DNA of 64,000 nucleotides. It comes from an uncultured Oscillospiraceae bacterium (lineage in GTDB: Bacteria; Bacillota; Clostridia; Oscillospirales; Ruminococcaceae). The stretch is taken from positions 57,114 through 121,113 of the forward strand of contig CAKSLF010000005.1 in NCBI GenBank assembly GCA_934466455.1, in the 5' to 3' direction. Below the pieces are notes generated by a model. It was not told the DNA's origin, made no database searches, and saw nothing but the letters and a program-made list of their open reading frames with translations. This document shows, one piece after another, positions 15,143-23,013 of this stretch; within the stretch, counting starts at the first letter, position 1, and every line of letters begins with the position of its first letter. The position numbers were made by a program, and so were the translations under genes.

Positions 15143-15985
15143 TCAAAACTCGTTTTCGTGCTCAAGAAAAAGCCTGCGGTAGGCAAGTACGCCGGAAAGC
15201 TCCGTCCACTTGCGCCGTGCGGGCGGGATGGAATCCAAATCGTAGATTTTTGCGCCGGGCAGTGCAAGTAAAAACGGCGAATGGGTGGAGATGATAAGCT
15301 GACAACGGAAAAAGCGCACAGATTCCTCAAGAAACTCGGCAAGCTTTTGCTGATTTTCCGGCGAAAGGCTGTTTTCCGGCTCGTCAAGCAGATAAAGCGC
15401 ATTTTCACGCACAGCATTTGTGAAAAAGGCAAGCGCGCTTTCGCCGTTGGAATTTTCCTTTATATTGCCGCCGAGGGTTTTGCGCACAAATTGAGAAACG
15501 GTGTTGCGGCGAACGCTGTTTTGCAGCTTTAGGTGCTCATAATCCTCCATGGTTTTGAAGGAATATTTTTTAAGCTTTTCTCTACGGTATTCCTCAAAAA
15601 GCTCCTCTCTGCGGCGGTCGATTCCGTCGTTCATACACCGAAGGTCAAGCAGAAAATCAAAAACATCGTCGCTTGTAACAATGCGGCTTTCCTTTGGGAT
15701 CCTTCTCCCGTCGGATGAACAAAGCTCCACATAGTCATCGAAGAACGGGCTTTTGTTGAACGGAACGCCCCGGCGGATACAAAGCTTTTCCGCAATGACA
15801 TTAAGTATGGTGCTTTTACCGCTTCCGTTCCCGCCGTAGAATATTGTTATCGGCTCAAACTCAAAACAGGGAAGATTTCTGTATGTAAACACGCCAAAAG
15901 GATAATAGTCGTTATAGCAGGTCATTTTTCCGCCGTAGCACTCCTCTTGTCCGGGCGAGGGAAAGAAAAATTTTTCGAGAAACAT
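15143..15985 (-). CDS. AAA-type ATPase (COG3910-like, SMC/ABC ATPase fold)
   Basis: A soluble ATPase of 280 residues related to the single-domain predicted ATPases of the AAA_21/COG3910 group, whose role is poorly known. Walker A is FYGGNGSGKSTILNV near residue 47, and Walker B with the catalytic glutamate is ALYLLDEPENSLSPENQQK near 200; ISTHSPFLLALPGAKIYDLD gives the switch histidine. A helical region rich in charged residues (DRRREELFEEYRREKLKKY) lies between. The ATG at 15985 is chosen because AAAGAGG lies 8 bases before it; a GTG at 15994 is too close. Its 3' end is repeated twice downstream (14805-15144). Confidence 0.85.
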   Translation of the reverse strand: MFLEKFFFPSPGQEECYGGKMTCYNDYYPFGVFTYRNLPCFEFEPITIFYGGNGSGKSTILNVIAEKLCIRRGVPFNKSPFFDDYVELCSSDGRRIPKESRIVTSDDVFDFLLDLRCMNDGIDRRREELFEEYRREKLKKYSFKTMEDYEHLKLQNSVRRNTVSQFVRKTLGGNIKENSNGESALAFFTNAVRENALYLLDEPENSLSPENQQKLAEFLEESVRFFRCQLIISTHSPFLLALPGAKIYDLDSIPPARRKWTELSGVLAYRRLFLEHENEF

Positions 15986-16000
15986 ATAAAACACCTCTTT

Positions 16001-16367
16001 ATATATTTTTTTATTTTAACATTGTAATCTGTACTTTACAATAAAAAATATTATATACCAACGCATAGAAATGCTTATGTTAGCCGTAAAAATGAAAGAA
16101 ATCCGTCAAGCTGCACAAAAATACGAAGTAATTTTTATGCACAATGACGGTATAAATTTGCTTTCCGAAAGTTTTTTAATAGTGCCGAAATTTCGGCATA
16201 TTGCACTATGCGGGGGCTTTGAGTTTATGCATTATGACGAAAAACAGAAAAAGAGCCGGGTTAGGACTTTATATTTATTTTACAAACAGCAGTCTTTGAG
16301 CATAAAAATTATCTAAAATCAACAAAAAATATTACAAGTTTTTTACAAAGCGGTAAAAGCCAAAAAA
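16001..16367. other. Intergenic region with small palindromes, no gene seen
   Basis: A-T rich, no supported coding frame (an 81-codon frame at 16071-16316 lacks a ribosome-binding site and family-like composition). It contains the 16-base palindrome TGCCGAAATTTCGGCA (about 16192-16207), nested inside a longer dyad ATAGTGC...GCACTAT. This could be a regulatory site for the ATPase gene or the iron transporter. Confidence 0.4.
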
Positions 16368-16396
16368 TTGATTTTACAAAGAAAAAATACTATAAT
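16368..16396 (+). promoter_or_regulatory. Promoter of the Fbp-type transporter
   Basis: TTGATT at 16368-16373, 17 bases, consensus TATAAT at 16391-16396. The inverted repeat ATGAAGC / GCTTCAT (16404-16421) lies just downstream and may be an operator or leader hairpin. Confidence 0.7.
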
Positions 16397-16464
16397 TATA
16401 GCAATGAAGCAAAAGCTTCATATTTTACAATGATTCTATTTTCAAGGATCAAGGAGGAAACATT

Positions 16465-17523
16465 ATGAAAAAGCTTCTCGCTGTAATGCTTGCGGCAATT
16501 ATGGTTCTCGGTCTTGCCGCCTGCGGCCCTACCCAGACCGGTATTGACACCAAGGATCTCGAAATCCACGAAGAAGTAACCGGCAAAGTTGTTATCTATA
16601 CCTCTATGTATCAGGATATCATCGAGGCTCTTCAGGTAACTCTTGACACCGTATTCCCGAACTGCGACATCGAGTTCTTCCAGGGCGGCACCGGCACTAT
16701 CCAGTCCAAAGTCACCAGCGAACTTGAAGGCGGAAAACTCGGCTGCGACATCCTTATGGTTGCAGAGCCTTCCTACGCTCTTGAGCTTAAAGAGATGGGC
16801 ATTCTCCATGCCTATAAATCTCCCGAAGCAGCAAGCCTTGCTTTTGACTATGACCCCGACGGCACTTGGTACCCTGTTCGTATCTCCAACATGGTTCTTG
16901 CATACAACCCCGACAAATATGCAAAAGAAGATGTTGCACAGTCCCTCAAGGATTTTGCCTATGATGAAAACCTCAAAGGCATGATCTCCATGTCCAACCC
17001 CCTTACCTCCGGCACCGCTCTTGCATCCATCGTTGCTCTCAGCAGCACCTATGGCTATGAGTATTTCGATGCGCTTTCCGCACAGGAAGTTATGATCGAA
17101 TCCGGCTCCGTTGCTCTTACCAAGCTTGAAACCGGCGAGTGCAAAGAGATTATGATTCTTGAAGAATCCGTACTTAAGAAGAGAGAAGAAGAGCAGTCCA
17201 AGATAGAGTGCATCTATCCTACCGACGGCACCATCGTATGCCCTTCTCCTATCATGACTATTAATGACGATATGAGCGCAAACGCAAACTCCGCGGCTTG
17301 CGAAGTTATCACCGACTGGTTCCTTTCCGAAGTTGGTCAGTCCGCTATCGTAAAGGGCTGGATGCATTCCGTTCGTTCCGATTATCCGGAGCCTCCGTAT
17401 GATGCAATCCCCACCAAGGACATCATTGCCAACACCATGAGCATTGACTGGGAGTTCTGCTACAAGAACCGTTCCGAAGTTCGTACCGCTTTTGAAGAAA
17501 GAGTTAAAATGCCCGAAGGCTGA
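16465..17523 (+). CDS. Fe(III)-type ABC transporter substrate-binding lipoprotein
   Basis: An extracytoplasmic binding protein of the Fbp/Afu/phosphonate-like family (SBP_bac_6/13 type), 352 residues. Signal peptide with lipobox GLAACGPT; the lipidated cysteine is about residue 21. The start of the mature fold is GKVVIYTSMYQDIIEAL, with QGGTGTIQSKV and YPVRISNMVLAYNPDKY further on, as in iron-binding FutA/FbpA-like proteins. Related proteins carry 2-aminoethylphosphonate or polyamines, so iron is the best but not the only reading. Codons are biased to the C-ending highly expressed set, unlike most neighbours. Start: AAGGAGG 7 bases upstream. Followed by a strong hairpin, then permease and ATPase genes. 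Confidence 0.85.
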   Translation: MKKLLAVMLAAIMVLGLAACGPTQTGIDTKDLEIHEEVTGKVVIYTSMYQDIIEALQVTLDTVFPNCDIEFFQGGTGTIQSKVTSELEGGKLGCDILMVAEPSYALELKEMGILHAYKSPEAASLAFDYDPDGTWYPVRISNMVLAYNPDKYAKEDVAQSLKDFAYDENLKGMISMSNPLTSGTALASIVALSSTYGYEYFDALSAQEVMIESGSVALTKLETGECKEIMILEESVLKKREEEQSKIECIYPTDGTIVCPSPIMTINDDMSANANSAACEVITDWFLSEVGQSAIVKGWMHSVRSDYPEPPYDAIPTKDIIANTMSIDWEFCYKNRSEVRTAFEERVKMPEG

Positions 17524-17571
17524 TAGCTTTTAATAAAAACGGATATGCTTTTATAGGCATTAAAAAAACAA

Positions 17572-17601
17572 GCGAAAGGACGCCTTTTGGCGTCCTTTCG
17601 C
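17572..17601 (+). terminator. Strong stem-loop between binding-protein and permease genes
   Basis: Perfect 13-base arms GCGAAAGGACGCC / GGCGTCCTTTCGC around TTTT, followed by CCTT and not by a T-run. More likely an mRNA-stabilising or attenuating element that lets the binding protein be made in excess than a full terminator. Confidence 0.65.
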
Positions 17602-17701
17602 CCTTGCACTTTACAGAATTAAAAAACTTTTCAGCGGAGCCGACTTTTTTCAGGGGGTGTGACGCTGGAAGCTCAATTCCCTAAAAAAGGAGCGGTGTGT
17701 C

Positions 17702-19414
17702 ATGGCAAACACCGGTACTGCTGCAGTGCCTGCGCCGAAAAAGAAATTCTATTTTGACGCAAAGTGGATAATTATTTCCGCAATAATCCTTTTTCTTGTA
17801 GTATTCGAGGTATTCCCTCTGCTTTACCTCGTATACCGTGCATTTTTTCCGGCAGGGAGCTTTTCTCTCGAGGCTTTTGAAAGAGTATATACATATAAGC
17901 TTAACTGGACGGCTTTGCGCAACACTATTGTTACCGCAAGCGCATCCATGGTGCTCGGCGTAATCATCGCTTTTCCGCTTGCATGGCTTATCGGGCGCAC
18001 CAACCTTCATTTCAAAAAATTCTTTAGGACGCTTTTTGTTATGACCTATATGGTGCCGCCGTATGTCGGCGCAATGGCATGGCTGCGTCTTTTGAATCCG
18101 ACAGTAGGTACCCTTAACCAGTTCCTTGCGAACATATTCCACCTTTCCGAAATGCCGTTTAACATTTACAGTGTCGGCGGACTTATCTGGGTACTTACCA
18201 CATTCTATTACCCCTATGCATTTATAACAATTTCCCGTGCAATGGAAAAAATGGACCCCTCACTTGAGGAAGCGTCCAAAATTTCCGGAGCGTCGCCGCT
18301 TAAAACCGTGGCGACGATTACCTTGCCTATGATGATGCCTTCAATCGTTGCGGCTGCGCTGCTCGTTTTTGTTTCGGCGGCGTCCTGCTACGGAATACCC
18401 TCCATTATCGGCGCACCGGGCAATATAGATACGGTTACAACCCGTATTATCGACTTCGTATATCTCGGCTCCAGCGAAGGACTTTCCGATGCCACAACCC
18501 TTGCGGTTTTCCTTATGCTTGTGGCGAACATTATCCTTTATCTTTCCACCTTTGTTGTGGGTCGTAAACAATATATCACCGTTTCGGGCAAATCCACCCG
18601 TCCGAACATCGTTGACCTTGGCAAATGGCGTATTCCCGTAACGGCCCTTGTAATTATCTTTGCAATAATCGTTGTAGGAATTCCCTTTGCAACGGTATTT
18701 GCCACCTCCTTTACCACAAATATGGGCAAGGGGCTTTTTGAAGCAGGCAACTTTACCACAAAATATTGGCAGGTCATCTTTACAAGACAGCAGATTTTCA
18801 ACTCTGCGAAGAACTCCCTTATATCCGCTTCCGTTGCGGCAACGGCGGGTATAGTTATTTCCTGTGTTATGGCATATCTTCTTACCAGAACAAGAGCAAA
18901 AGGTCGCCATATTCCGGACTTCCTCATCACCCTTGGTTCCGGAACGCCGAGTATCGTTATCGCTCTTGGTCTTGTTATGACTATGAACGGAAAGTTCTTC
19001 ATCAATATCTATAACACCCTGTTCATCATGATAGTTGCTTATATGATCAAGTACCTTATGATGGGTATGCGTACCATAGTTTCTGCAATGACTCAGATTC
19101 ATGAATCCCTCGAGGAGGCGGCGCAGATTTCCGGCGCAAGCTGGGTGCGCAGGTTTAAGGATGTTACCATTCCGCTTATTGCGCCTTCGGTTGTTGCAGG
19201 CTGGTTTCTCATCTTTATGCCCTGCTTCTATGAGCTTACCATGTCAACACTGCTCTATTCGACGGATACAAAGACCATAGGCTTTGAGCTGTATCAGTAC
19301 CAGACCTATCATAGCCAACAGACGGCTTCCGCAATGGCTTCCGCAATTTTGATTTTCGTAGTTGCGGTAAACTGGCTGCTTAATAAAGTGACCAAGGGCA
19401 AGTTCTCAATTTGA
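17702..19414 (+). CDS. Fe(III)-type ABC transporter permease, fused double domain
   Basis: A 570-residue permease made of two fused halves, as in FbpB/SfuB. Each half has about six membrane helices and its own EAA loop: EEASKISGASPLKTVATITL near 190 and EEAAQISGASWVRRFKDVTI near 470. The first ~20 residues are cytoplasmic (AVPAPKKKFYFDAK), then the first helix. It follows the binding protein after 178 bases including the stem-loop at 17572, has an AAAAGGAG ribosome-binding site, and precedes the ATPase gene by 17 bases. Confidence 0.9.
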   Translation: MANTGTAAVPAPKKKFYFDAKWIIISAIILFLVVFEVFPLLYLVYRAFFPAGSFSLEAFERVYTYKLNWTALRNTIVTASASMVLGVIIAFPLAWLIGRTNLHFKKFFRTLFVMTYMVPPYVGAMAWLRLLNPTVGTLNQFLANIFHLSEMPFNIYSVGGLIWVLTTFYYPYAFITISRAMEKMDPSLEEASKISGASPLKTVATITLPMMMPSIVAAALLVFVSAASCYGIPSIIGAPGNIDTVTTRIIDFVYLGSSEGLSDATTLAVFLMLVANIILYLSTFVVGRKQYITVSGKSTRPNIVDLGKWRIPVTALVIIFAIIVVGIPFATVFATSFTTNMGKGLFEAGNFTTKYWQVIFTRQQIFNSAKNSLISASVAATAGIVISCVMAYLLTRTRAKGRHIPDFLITLGSGTPSIVIALGLVMTMNGKFFINIYNTLFIMIVAYMIKYLMMGMRTIVSAMTQIHESLEEAAQISGASWVRRFKDVTIPLIAPSVVAGWFLIFMPCFYELTMSTLLYSTDTKTIGFELYQYQTYHSQQTASAMASAILIFVVAVNWLLNKVTKGKFSI

Positions 19415-19431
19415 TGAAGGGAGAATGAAAA

Positions 19432-20505
19432 ATGGCAACGATTAAAATAGATAAAGTAAGAAAATGCTTCGGCAATGTTGAAGTTCTTAAAGAATTTAAC
19501 CAGGTTTTTGAGGACAAGGAGTTTGTAACCCTGCTTGGACCCTCCGGCTGCGGAAAGACCACAATGCTGCGTATGCTTGCGGGTTTTGAAAAACCCACAA
19601 GCGGCACAATTACCATCGACGATAAGGTCGTATCCTCCGACAAGACCTTTGTTCCGCCGGAAAAAAGAGATATCGGAATGGTGTTCCAAAGCTATGCCGT
19701 ATGGCCGCATATGACGGTTTTTGAGAACATTGCATATCCGCTGAAAATCAAAAAAATGCCTAAGGACGAGATAAAGAAAAAGGTTGACGCAATTATGGAG
19801 ATCGTTCACCTCAGCCAGTACGCCGACAGAATTCCCTCCCAGCTTTCCGGCGGTCAGCAGCAGCGTGTTGCTCTCGGTCGTGCGCTTGTTGCGGAGCCGA
19901 ATCTTCTTCTTCTCGACGAGCCGCTTTCCAACCTTGATGCAAAGCTCCGTGAGAGCATGAGATTTGAAATTAAGGCTATCCAGAGAAAGCTTGGCATAAG
20001 TGTTGTTTATGTAACTCACGACCAGGTTGAAGCAATGACCATGTCCGACAGAGTTATTGTTATAAACGATGGTATTATTCAGCAGGTAGGTCCTCCTATG
20101 GAGATTTACCGCAAACCGGCAAACCAGTTTGTTGCGGCTTTCGTCGGCAAAATCGACTTTATTAAAGGCGAAGCGGCGGACGGAAAAATCAACATTACAG
20201 GTACGGATCAATACCTTGATTACGATGGCGAGCTTACCGGCAAGGTTGTTGTGGCAATTCGCCCGGAAAGCATTCATCTTTGCAAGCAGGGAGGAAAGCT
20301 CCACGGCATACTTGATAACAAAACCTTTATGGGCGATGTTAATGACTGCTATGTTCGTCTTCCTAACGGTAAGGGAGTCCGTGTAATAGCCCCGCCGGAA
20401 ACTTTTGACGAGCACGAGATTGGTGAGCATATTGAAATTGATTTCGACACCTTCCATGTTTATGAGGACGACGGAACCGACGCCGCAACCAAAATTGTGA
20501 CTTGA
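19432..20505 (+). CDS. Fe(III)-type ABC transporter ATP-binding protein
   Basis: ATPase of the Fbp-type importer, 357 residues. Walker A GPSGCGKTT (about residue 37), Q-loop MVFQSYAVWPHMTVFENIAY, signature LSGGQQQRVALGRALV, Walker B LLLLDEPLSNLDAKLRE and switch His VTHDQVEAMTMSDR, then a C-terminal TOBE-like domain (VAIRPESIHLCKQGG near 285). VWPHMTV in the Q-loop region is typical of the Fbp/Pot group of importers. The ATG follows AAGGGAG. Last gene of the operon. Confidence 0.92.
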   Translation: MATIKIDKVRKCFGNVEVLKEFNQVFEDKEFVTLLGPSGCGKTTMLRMLAGFEKPTSGTITIDDKVVSSDKTFVPPEKRDIGMVFQSYAVWPHMTVFENIAYPLKIKKMPKDEIKKKVDAIMEIVHLSQYADRIPSQLSGGQQQRVALGRALVAEPNLLLLDEPLSNLDAKLRESMRFEIKAIQRKLGISVVYVTHDQVEAMTMSDRVIVINDGIIQQVGPPMEIYRKPANQFVAAFVGKIDFIKGEAADGKINITGTDQYLDYDGELTGKVVVAIRPESIHLCKQGGKLHGILDNKTFMGDVNDCYVRLPNGKGVRVIAPPETFDEHEIGEHIEIDFDTFHVYEDDGTDAATKIVT

Positions 20506-20538
20506 TTTTTGCTCCGCATTCAAACAAAATAAATTACG

Positions 20539-20567
20539 GCTCCCCGATAATAGGGGAGCTGTTTTCT
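20539..20567 (+). terminator. Terminator of the Fbp-type operon
   Basis: GCTCCCC, 7-base loop, GGGGAGC, then TGTTTTC. Confidence 0.8.
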
Positions 20568-20599
20568 TTATCAAGCAAAAAACCAAAAAGGCTGCGGGA

Positions 20600-20660
20600 A
20601 CGATTTGTGAGCACGGAGCCTCGCCCAAAAAATATGTTTTGAGCACGGTGTCCGTGCTCA
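20600..20660. repeat. TGAGCACGG words, one forming a hairpin
   Basis: GTGAGCACGG at about 20608 and the hairpin TTTGAGCACGG / CCGTGCTCAAA at about 20637-20663. Non-coding spacer between two terminators. Confidence 0.7.
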
Positions 20661-20665
20661 AAACA

Positions 20666-20720
20666 AAAACAAAGCAAAACGGCATTTCTGTTACAGAAAT
20701 GCCGTTTTGCTTTGTTTAAT
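20666..20720. terminator. Bidirectional terminator with long perfect stem
   Basis: Arms of 23 bases around TTA, with base sequence AACAAAGCAAAACGGC and complement. A-tract on one side and T-tract on the other allow termination from both sides; it serves the minus-strand gene at 20731-21120. Confidence 0.85.
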
Positions 20721-20730
20721 CCGAAAAAAA

Positions 20731-21120
20731 TTATTCCTTTGCCTCGTCTGTCATACTGCGCAGTACGGTAAAAAGCTCCTCATAACGGTCGAGCATTGCA
20801 TCAAAACGCTTTGTGTGCTTTGTAATGCCGTCAGCCTCGTATTTATCTCGAACATCTTTCCATTCCTTTGGGTACTTTGCGGTAATCTCCGCAAGCAGGT
20901 CATAAAATCCGTCCGGGTCAAGATGGCGGCTTTTTGCCGTTTTCTCCGCAGGAAGAATATAGCTGACAATTAAATCGTCAACCTTGCGTTTGGCGGTAAG
21001 AAGCGCAGCTTCCTCCTCCTCACGGTTTTCAAGCAGGGTTTCGAGCACCTCTGCATTCTCCATTTTTTCGTTAGCTATGTACATACGCATTTTATCCGCA
21101 AGCTTCGGAATGGGTATCAT
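20731..21120 (-). CDS. Hypothetical charged helical protein downstream of murC
   Basis: 129 residues, soluble, very rich in Glu, Lys and Arg and predicted to be all helix (ENAEVLETLLENREEEEAAL; LDRYEELFTVLRSMTDEAKE). No known family recognised. The ATG at 21120 is chosen because AAAGGAGGAG lies 7 bases upstream, inside the end of murC, which places it in a murC operon. Composition is suggestive of a coiled-coil or helical-bundle partner protein; the job is unknown. Confidence 0.7.
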   Translation of the reverse strand: MIPIPKLADKMRMYIANEKMENAEVLETLLENREEEEAALLTAKRKVDDLIVSYILPAEKTAKSRHLDPDGFYDLLAEITAKYPKEWKDVRDKYEADGITKHTKRFDAMLDRYEELFTVLRSMTDEAKE

Positions 21121-21137
21121 ATGACGCTCCTCCTTTT

Positions 21138-22505
21138 TCAATCAATGCCCGCCATGATATAGGCGCATTTATAAACATCTCCGCAGCCGAGAGTAATTAC
21201 AAGATCGCCGGGCTTTGCATGGGACATGGTGTAGTCCGCCATTTCCTCAAATGTATTGAACCAAACACTGCCGGGAATTTTATCGGCAAGGTCCTTTGTA
21301 TAAACATTATAAGTGTTCTTTTCACGGCTCCCCATAATTTCGCTCATTACAACATGGTCGGCAACGGAAAGAGCGGTTACAAAGTCATCCATCAAAAGGA
21401 CGGTTCTGGAATAGGTGAAGGGCTGGAACACAGCCCAAACCTCGTTAAAATCCATTTCCTTTGCAGCCCTAAGCGTTGCGGCAATCTCGGTAGGGTGGTG
21501 GGCATAATCATCGGCAATGGTAACGCCGCCAACCTCGCCGAGAATTTCAAAACGGCGTCCCGCACCGGGGAATTTGTCGATATGAAGAGCCATTTCCTCC
21601 GGGTCCATGCCGAGATAGAGGCAAACGGCGGCGCAAGCCATGGAATTGAGTATATTGTGCTTTCCGGGAATGGAAAGGCGGATTTCGCACACCTTTTCAC
21701 CCTTGTGCATAAGGGTATAGCCGGATTTTGCTCCGCCAAGAAAACGAACATCGGCGGCGTAATAATCGTTCTTGTCGCTCCAGCCAAAGGTTATGATTTC
21801 TTTATCAAGTCCCTCAACTGCTTTCATTGTATTGGCGTCGTCGCCGTTTACAATAACGGGACCGGTGCTGTTGGAGGCAAATTTGCGAAAGGACTTTATT
21901 GAATTTTCGATTGTGCCGAAATAATCAAGGTGGTCGTTGTCTATATTAAGGATTACGGAAATGTCGTTTGAAAGCTTGAGGAAAGTATCCACAAATTCAC
22001 AAGCCTCCACAACAAAAATATCACTTTTTCCGGCTCTGCCGCTTCCGCCAAGGGCTTTTACCTTGCCGCCGATAAAGGCACTTGGGTCAAAGCCGCCTTC
22101 AAGCAGGGTCTGGGCTATCATTCCGCTTGTAGTGGTTTTTCCGTGTGTTCCGGCAACGCAGACCGCCTTTGAATATCTGCGGGTAAGCAAGCCGAGCATA
22201 TCGCTTCGTTCAAGGCAGGGAACGCCGGAGGCTTTTGCGGCAATAAGCTCCGGGTTATCCGCCATAATCGCCGCAGTATAAACTATAAGGTCTGCGCCCT
22301 CGATGTTTTCCGCCGCCTGTCCAAAGGTGACGGGAATACCCATTTTGCGCTCGATTTTTGTGGTTTCCGTTTCGTTGTTGTCGGAGCCGGTTATATAAAA
22401 TCCCTCAGAATGGAGAATTTGAACCATGGGGAACATTCCGCTTCCGCCGATACCGATAAAATGAATGTGCTTTCTGGTTTTCAAAAGGTTTTCATCAATA
22501 GTCAT
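21138..22505 (-). CDS. murC: UDP-N-acetylmuramate--L-alanine ligase
   Basis: Adds L-alanine to UDP-MurNAc, the first peptide step of peptidoglycan synthesis, in the cytoplasm. 455 residues from the chosen ATG: N-terminal Rossmann motif HFIGIGGSGMFPM near 14, ATP loop VAGTHGKTTTSGM near 112, VVEACEFVDTFL and NIDNDHLDYFGT in the central domain and DDYAHHPTEIAATLRAA opening the C-terminal domain. An upstream in-frame extension is rejected since AAGGAAG lies about 10 bases before the ATG at 22505. Divergent from spoVG. Confidence 0.95.
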   Translation of the reverse strand: MTIDENLLKTRKHIHFIGIGGSGMFPMVQILHSEGFYITGSDNNETETTKIERKMGIPVTFGQAAENIEGADLIVYTAAIMADNPELIAAKASGVPCLERSDMLGLLTRRYSKAVCVAGTHGKTTTSGMIAQTLLEGGFDPSAFIGGKVKALGGSGRAGKSDIFVVEACEFVDTFLKLSNDISVILNIDNDHLDYFGTIENSIKSFRKFASNSTGPVIVNGDDANTMKAVEGLDKEIITFGWSDKNDYYAADVRFLGGAKSGYTLMHKGEKVCEIRLSIPGKHNILNSMACAAVCLYLGMDPEEMALHIDKFPGAGRRFEILGEVGGVTIADDYAHHPTEIAATLRAAKEMDFNEVWAVFQPFTYSRTVLLMDDFVTALSVADHVVMSEIMGSREKNTYNVYTKDLADKIPGSVWFNTFEEMADYTMSHAKPGDLVITLGCGDVYKCAYIMAGID

Positions 22506-22660
22506 AAACAAATCGCTTCCTTTTGTATTCGGGCTTTGCCCATATATAATTATATTATACGGCAAAACCGCAAAAAAAGGAATATCTATTTTTGCATTTG
22601 ATGAATATTTCACGGAATTTTGCCAAAAATCCTTTCAGAAACATTTGGAAGGAGCAGCAT

Positions 22661-22948
22661 ATGAACATCACGGATATAAAAATCAGAAGGACATACGACA
22701 GCGAGCGTCTGCGTGCGCTTGTTTCCGTCACAGTGGACGGCGACCTTGCCGTGCACGACTTAAAGGTTATTTCCGGACCGGAGCGTCTTTTTGTTGCAAT
22801 GCCAAGCCGCAAGGACGAAAGCGGGGTTTTTCGGGATATAGTACACCCCATAAGTCCTGCGGCAAGAGAGCAGCTTGAGAGTGCGGTCCTTGCCGCATAT
22901 GAGGAATATCTTGCACAGCAGCAAGCCGAAAATGAATTTGAAGGCTGA
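22661..22948 (+). CDS. spoVG: SpoVG family RNA/DNA-binding regulator
   Basis: SpoVG is a small protein that binds nucleic acid and influences septation, sporulation or virulence genes in Firmicutes. 95 residues with MNITDIKIRR at the start and the family core LFVAMPSRKDESGVFRDIVHPI, matching Bacillus SpoVG closely. The ATG at 22661 follows GGAAGGAG; upstream in-frame codons are not used. A Gln-rich tail (YEEYLAQQQAENEFEG) is variable in the family. Single gene with its own hairpin terminator, divergent from murC. Confidence 0.94.
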   Translation: MNITDIKIRRTYDSERLRALVSVTVDGDLAVHDLKVISGPERLFVAMPSRKDESGVFRDIVHPISPAAREQLESAVLAAYEEYLAQQQAENEFEG

Positions 22949-22965
22949 ATTTTACGGGCAAAGAT

Positions 22966-23006
22966 TAAAAAAGCTCCAAAGGTTTTTGACCTTTGGAGCT
23001 TTTTTC
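22966..23006. terminator. Bidirectional terminator of spoVG and prmA
   Basis: AAAAAAGCTCCAAAGG, loop, CCTTTGGAGCTTTTTT between two convergent genes. Confidence 0.88.
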
Positions 23007-23013
23007 GCTTATG

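Larger units (their letters stand above)
14805..15144 (-). repeat. Two extra tandem copies (170 bp) of the ATPase gene 3' end plus terminator
   Basis: Two units, 14805-14974 and 14975-15144, repeat with a period of exactly 170 bp and continue into the real 3' end of the gene at 15143-15985. Read on the minus strand, each unit holds the last ~34 codons of that gene (from KIYDLDSIPP to HENEF and its stop) followed by its terminator. Copies 1 and 2 agree with each other and differ from the gene at two bases (CCATTTG for CCACTTG, GGGGGGG for GGGCGGG). Homology to the gene ends at the ATCTACG bases before residue K-I-Y-D. Confidence 0.92.

Noticed and set aside
14805..15144. Possible CRISPR array
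   Set aside because: Units are contiguous 170-bp repeats without unique spacers; the same holds for 53530 and 62541. No cas gene is present.
14775..15432. Frames with repeated peptide blocks at the 170-bp repeats
   Set aside because: They read through the duplicated 3' end and terminators of the AAA ATPase gene in the wrong frame or strand.
16071..16316. 81-codon frame between the AAA ATPase and iron transporter genes
   Set aside because: No ribosome-binding site, internal palindrome, composition unlike neighbours.
22577..22610. Sigma-H promoter upstream of spoVG
   Set aside because: AGGAATA and GAAT are present but spaced 18 bases apart, longer than in Bacillus spoVG (14).
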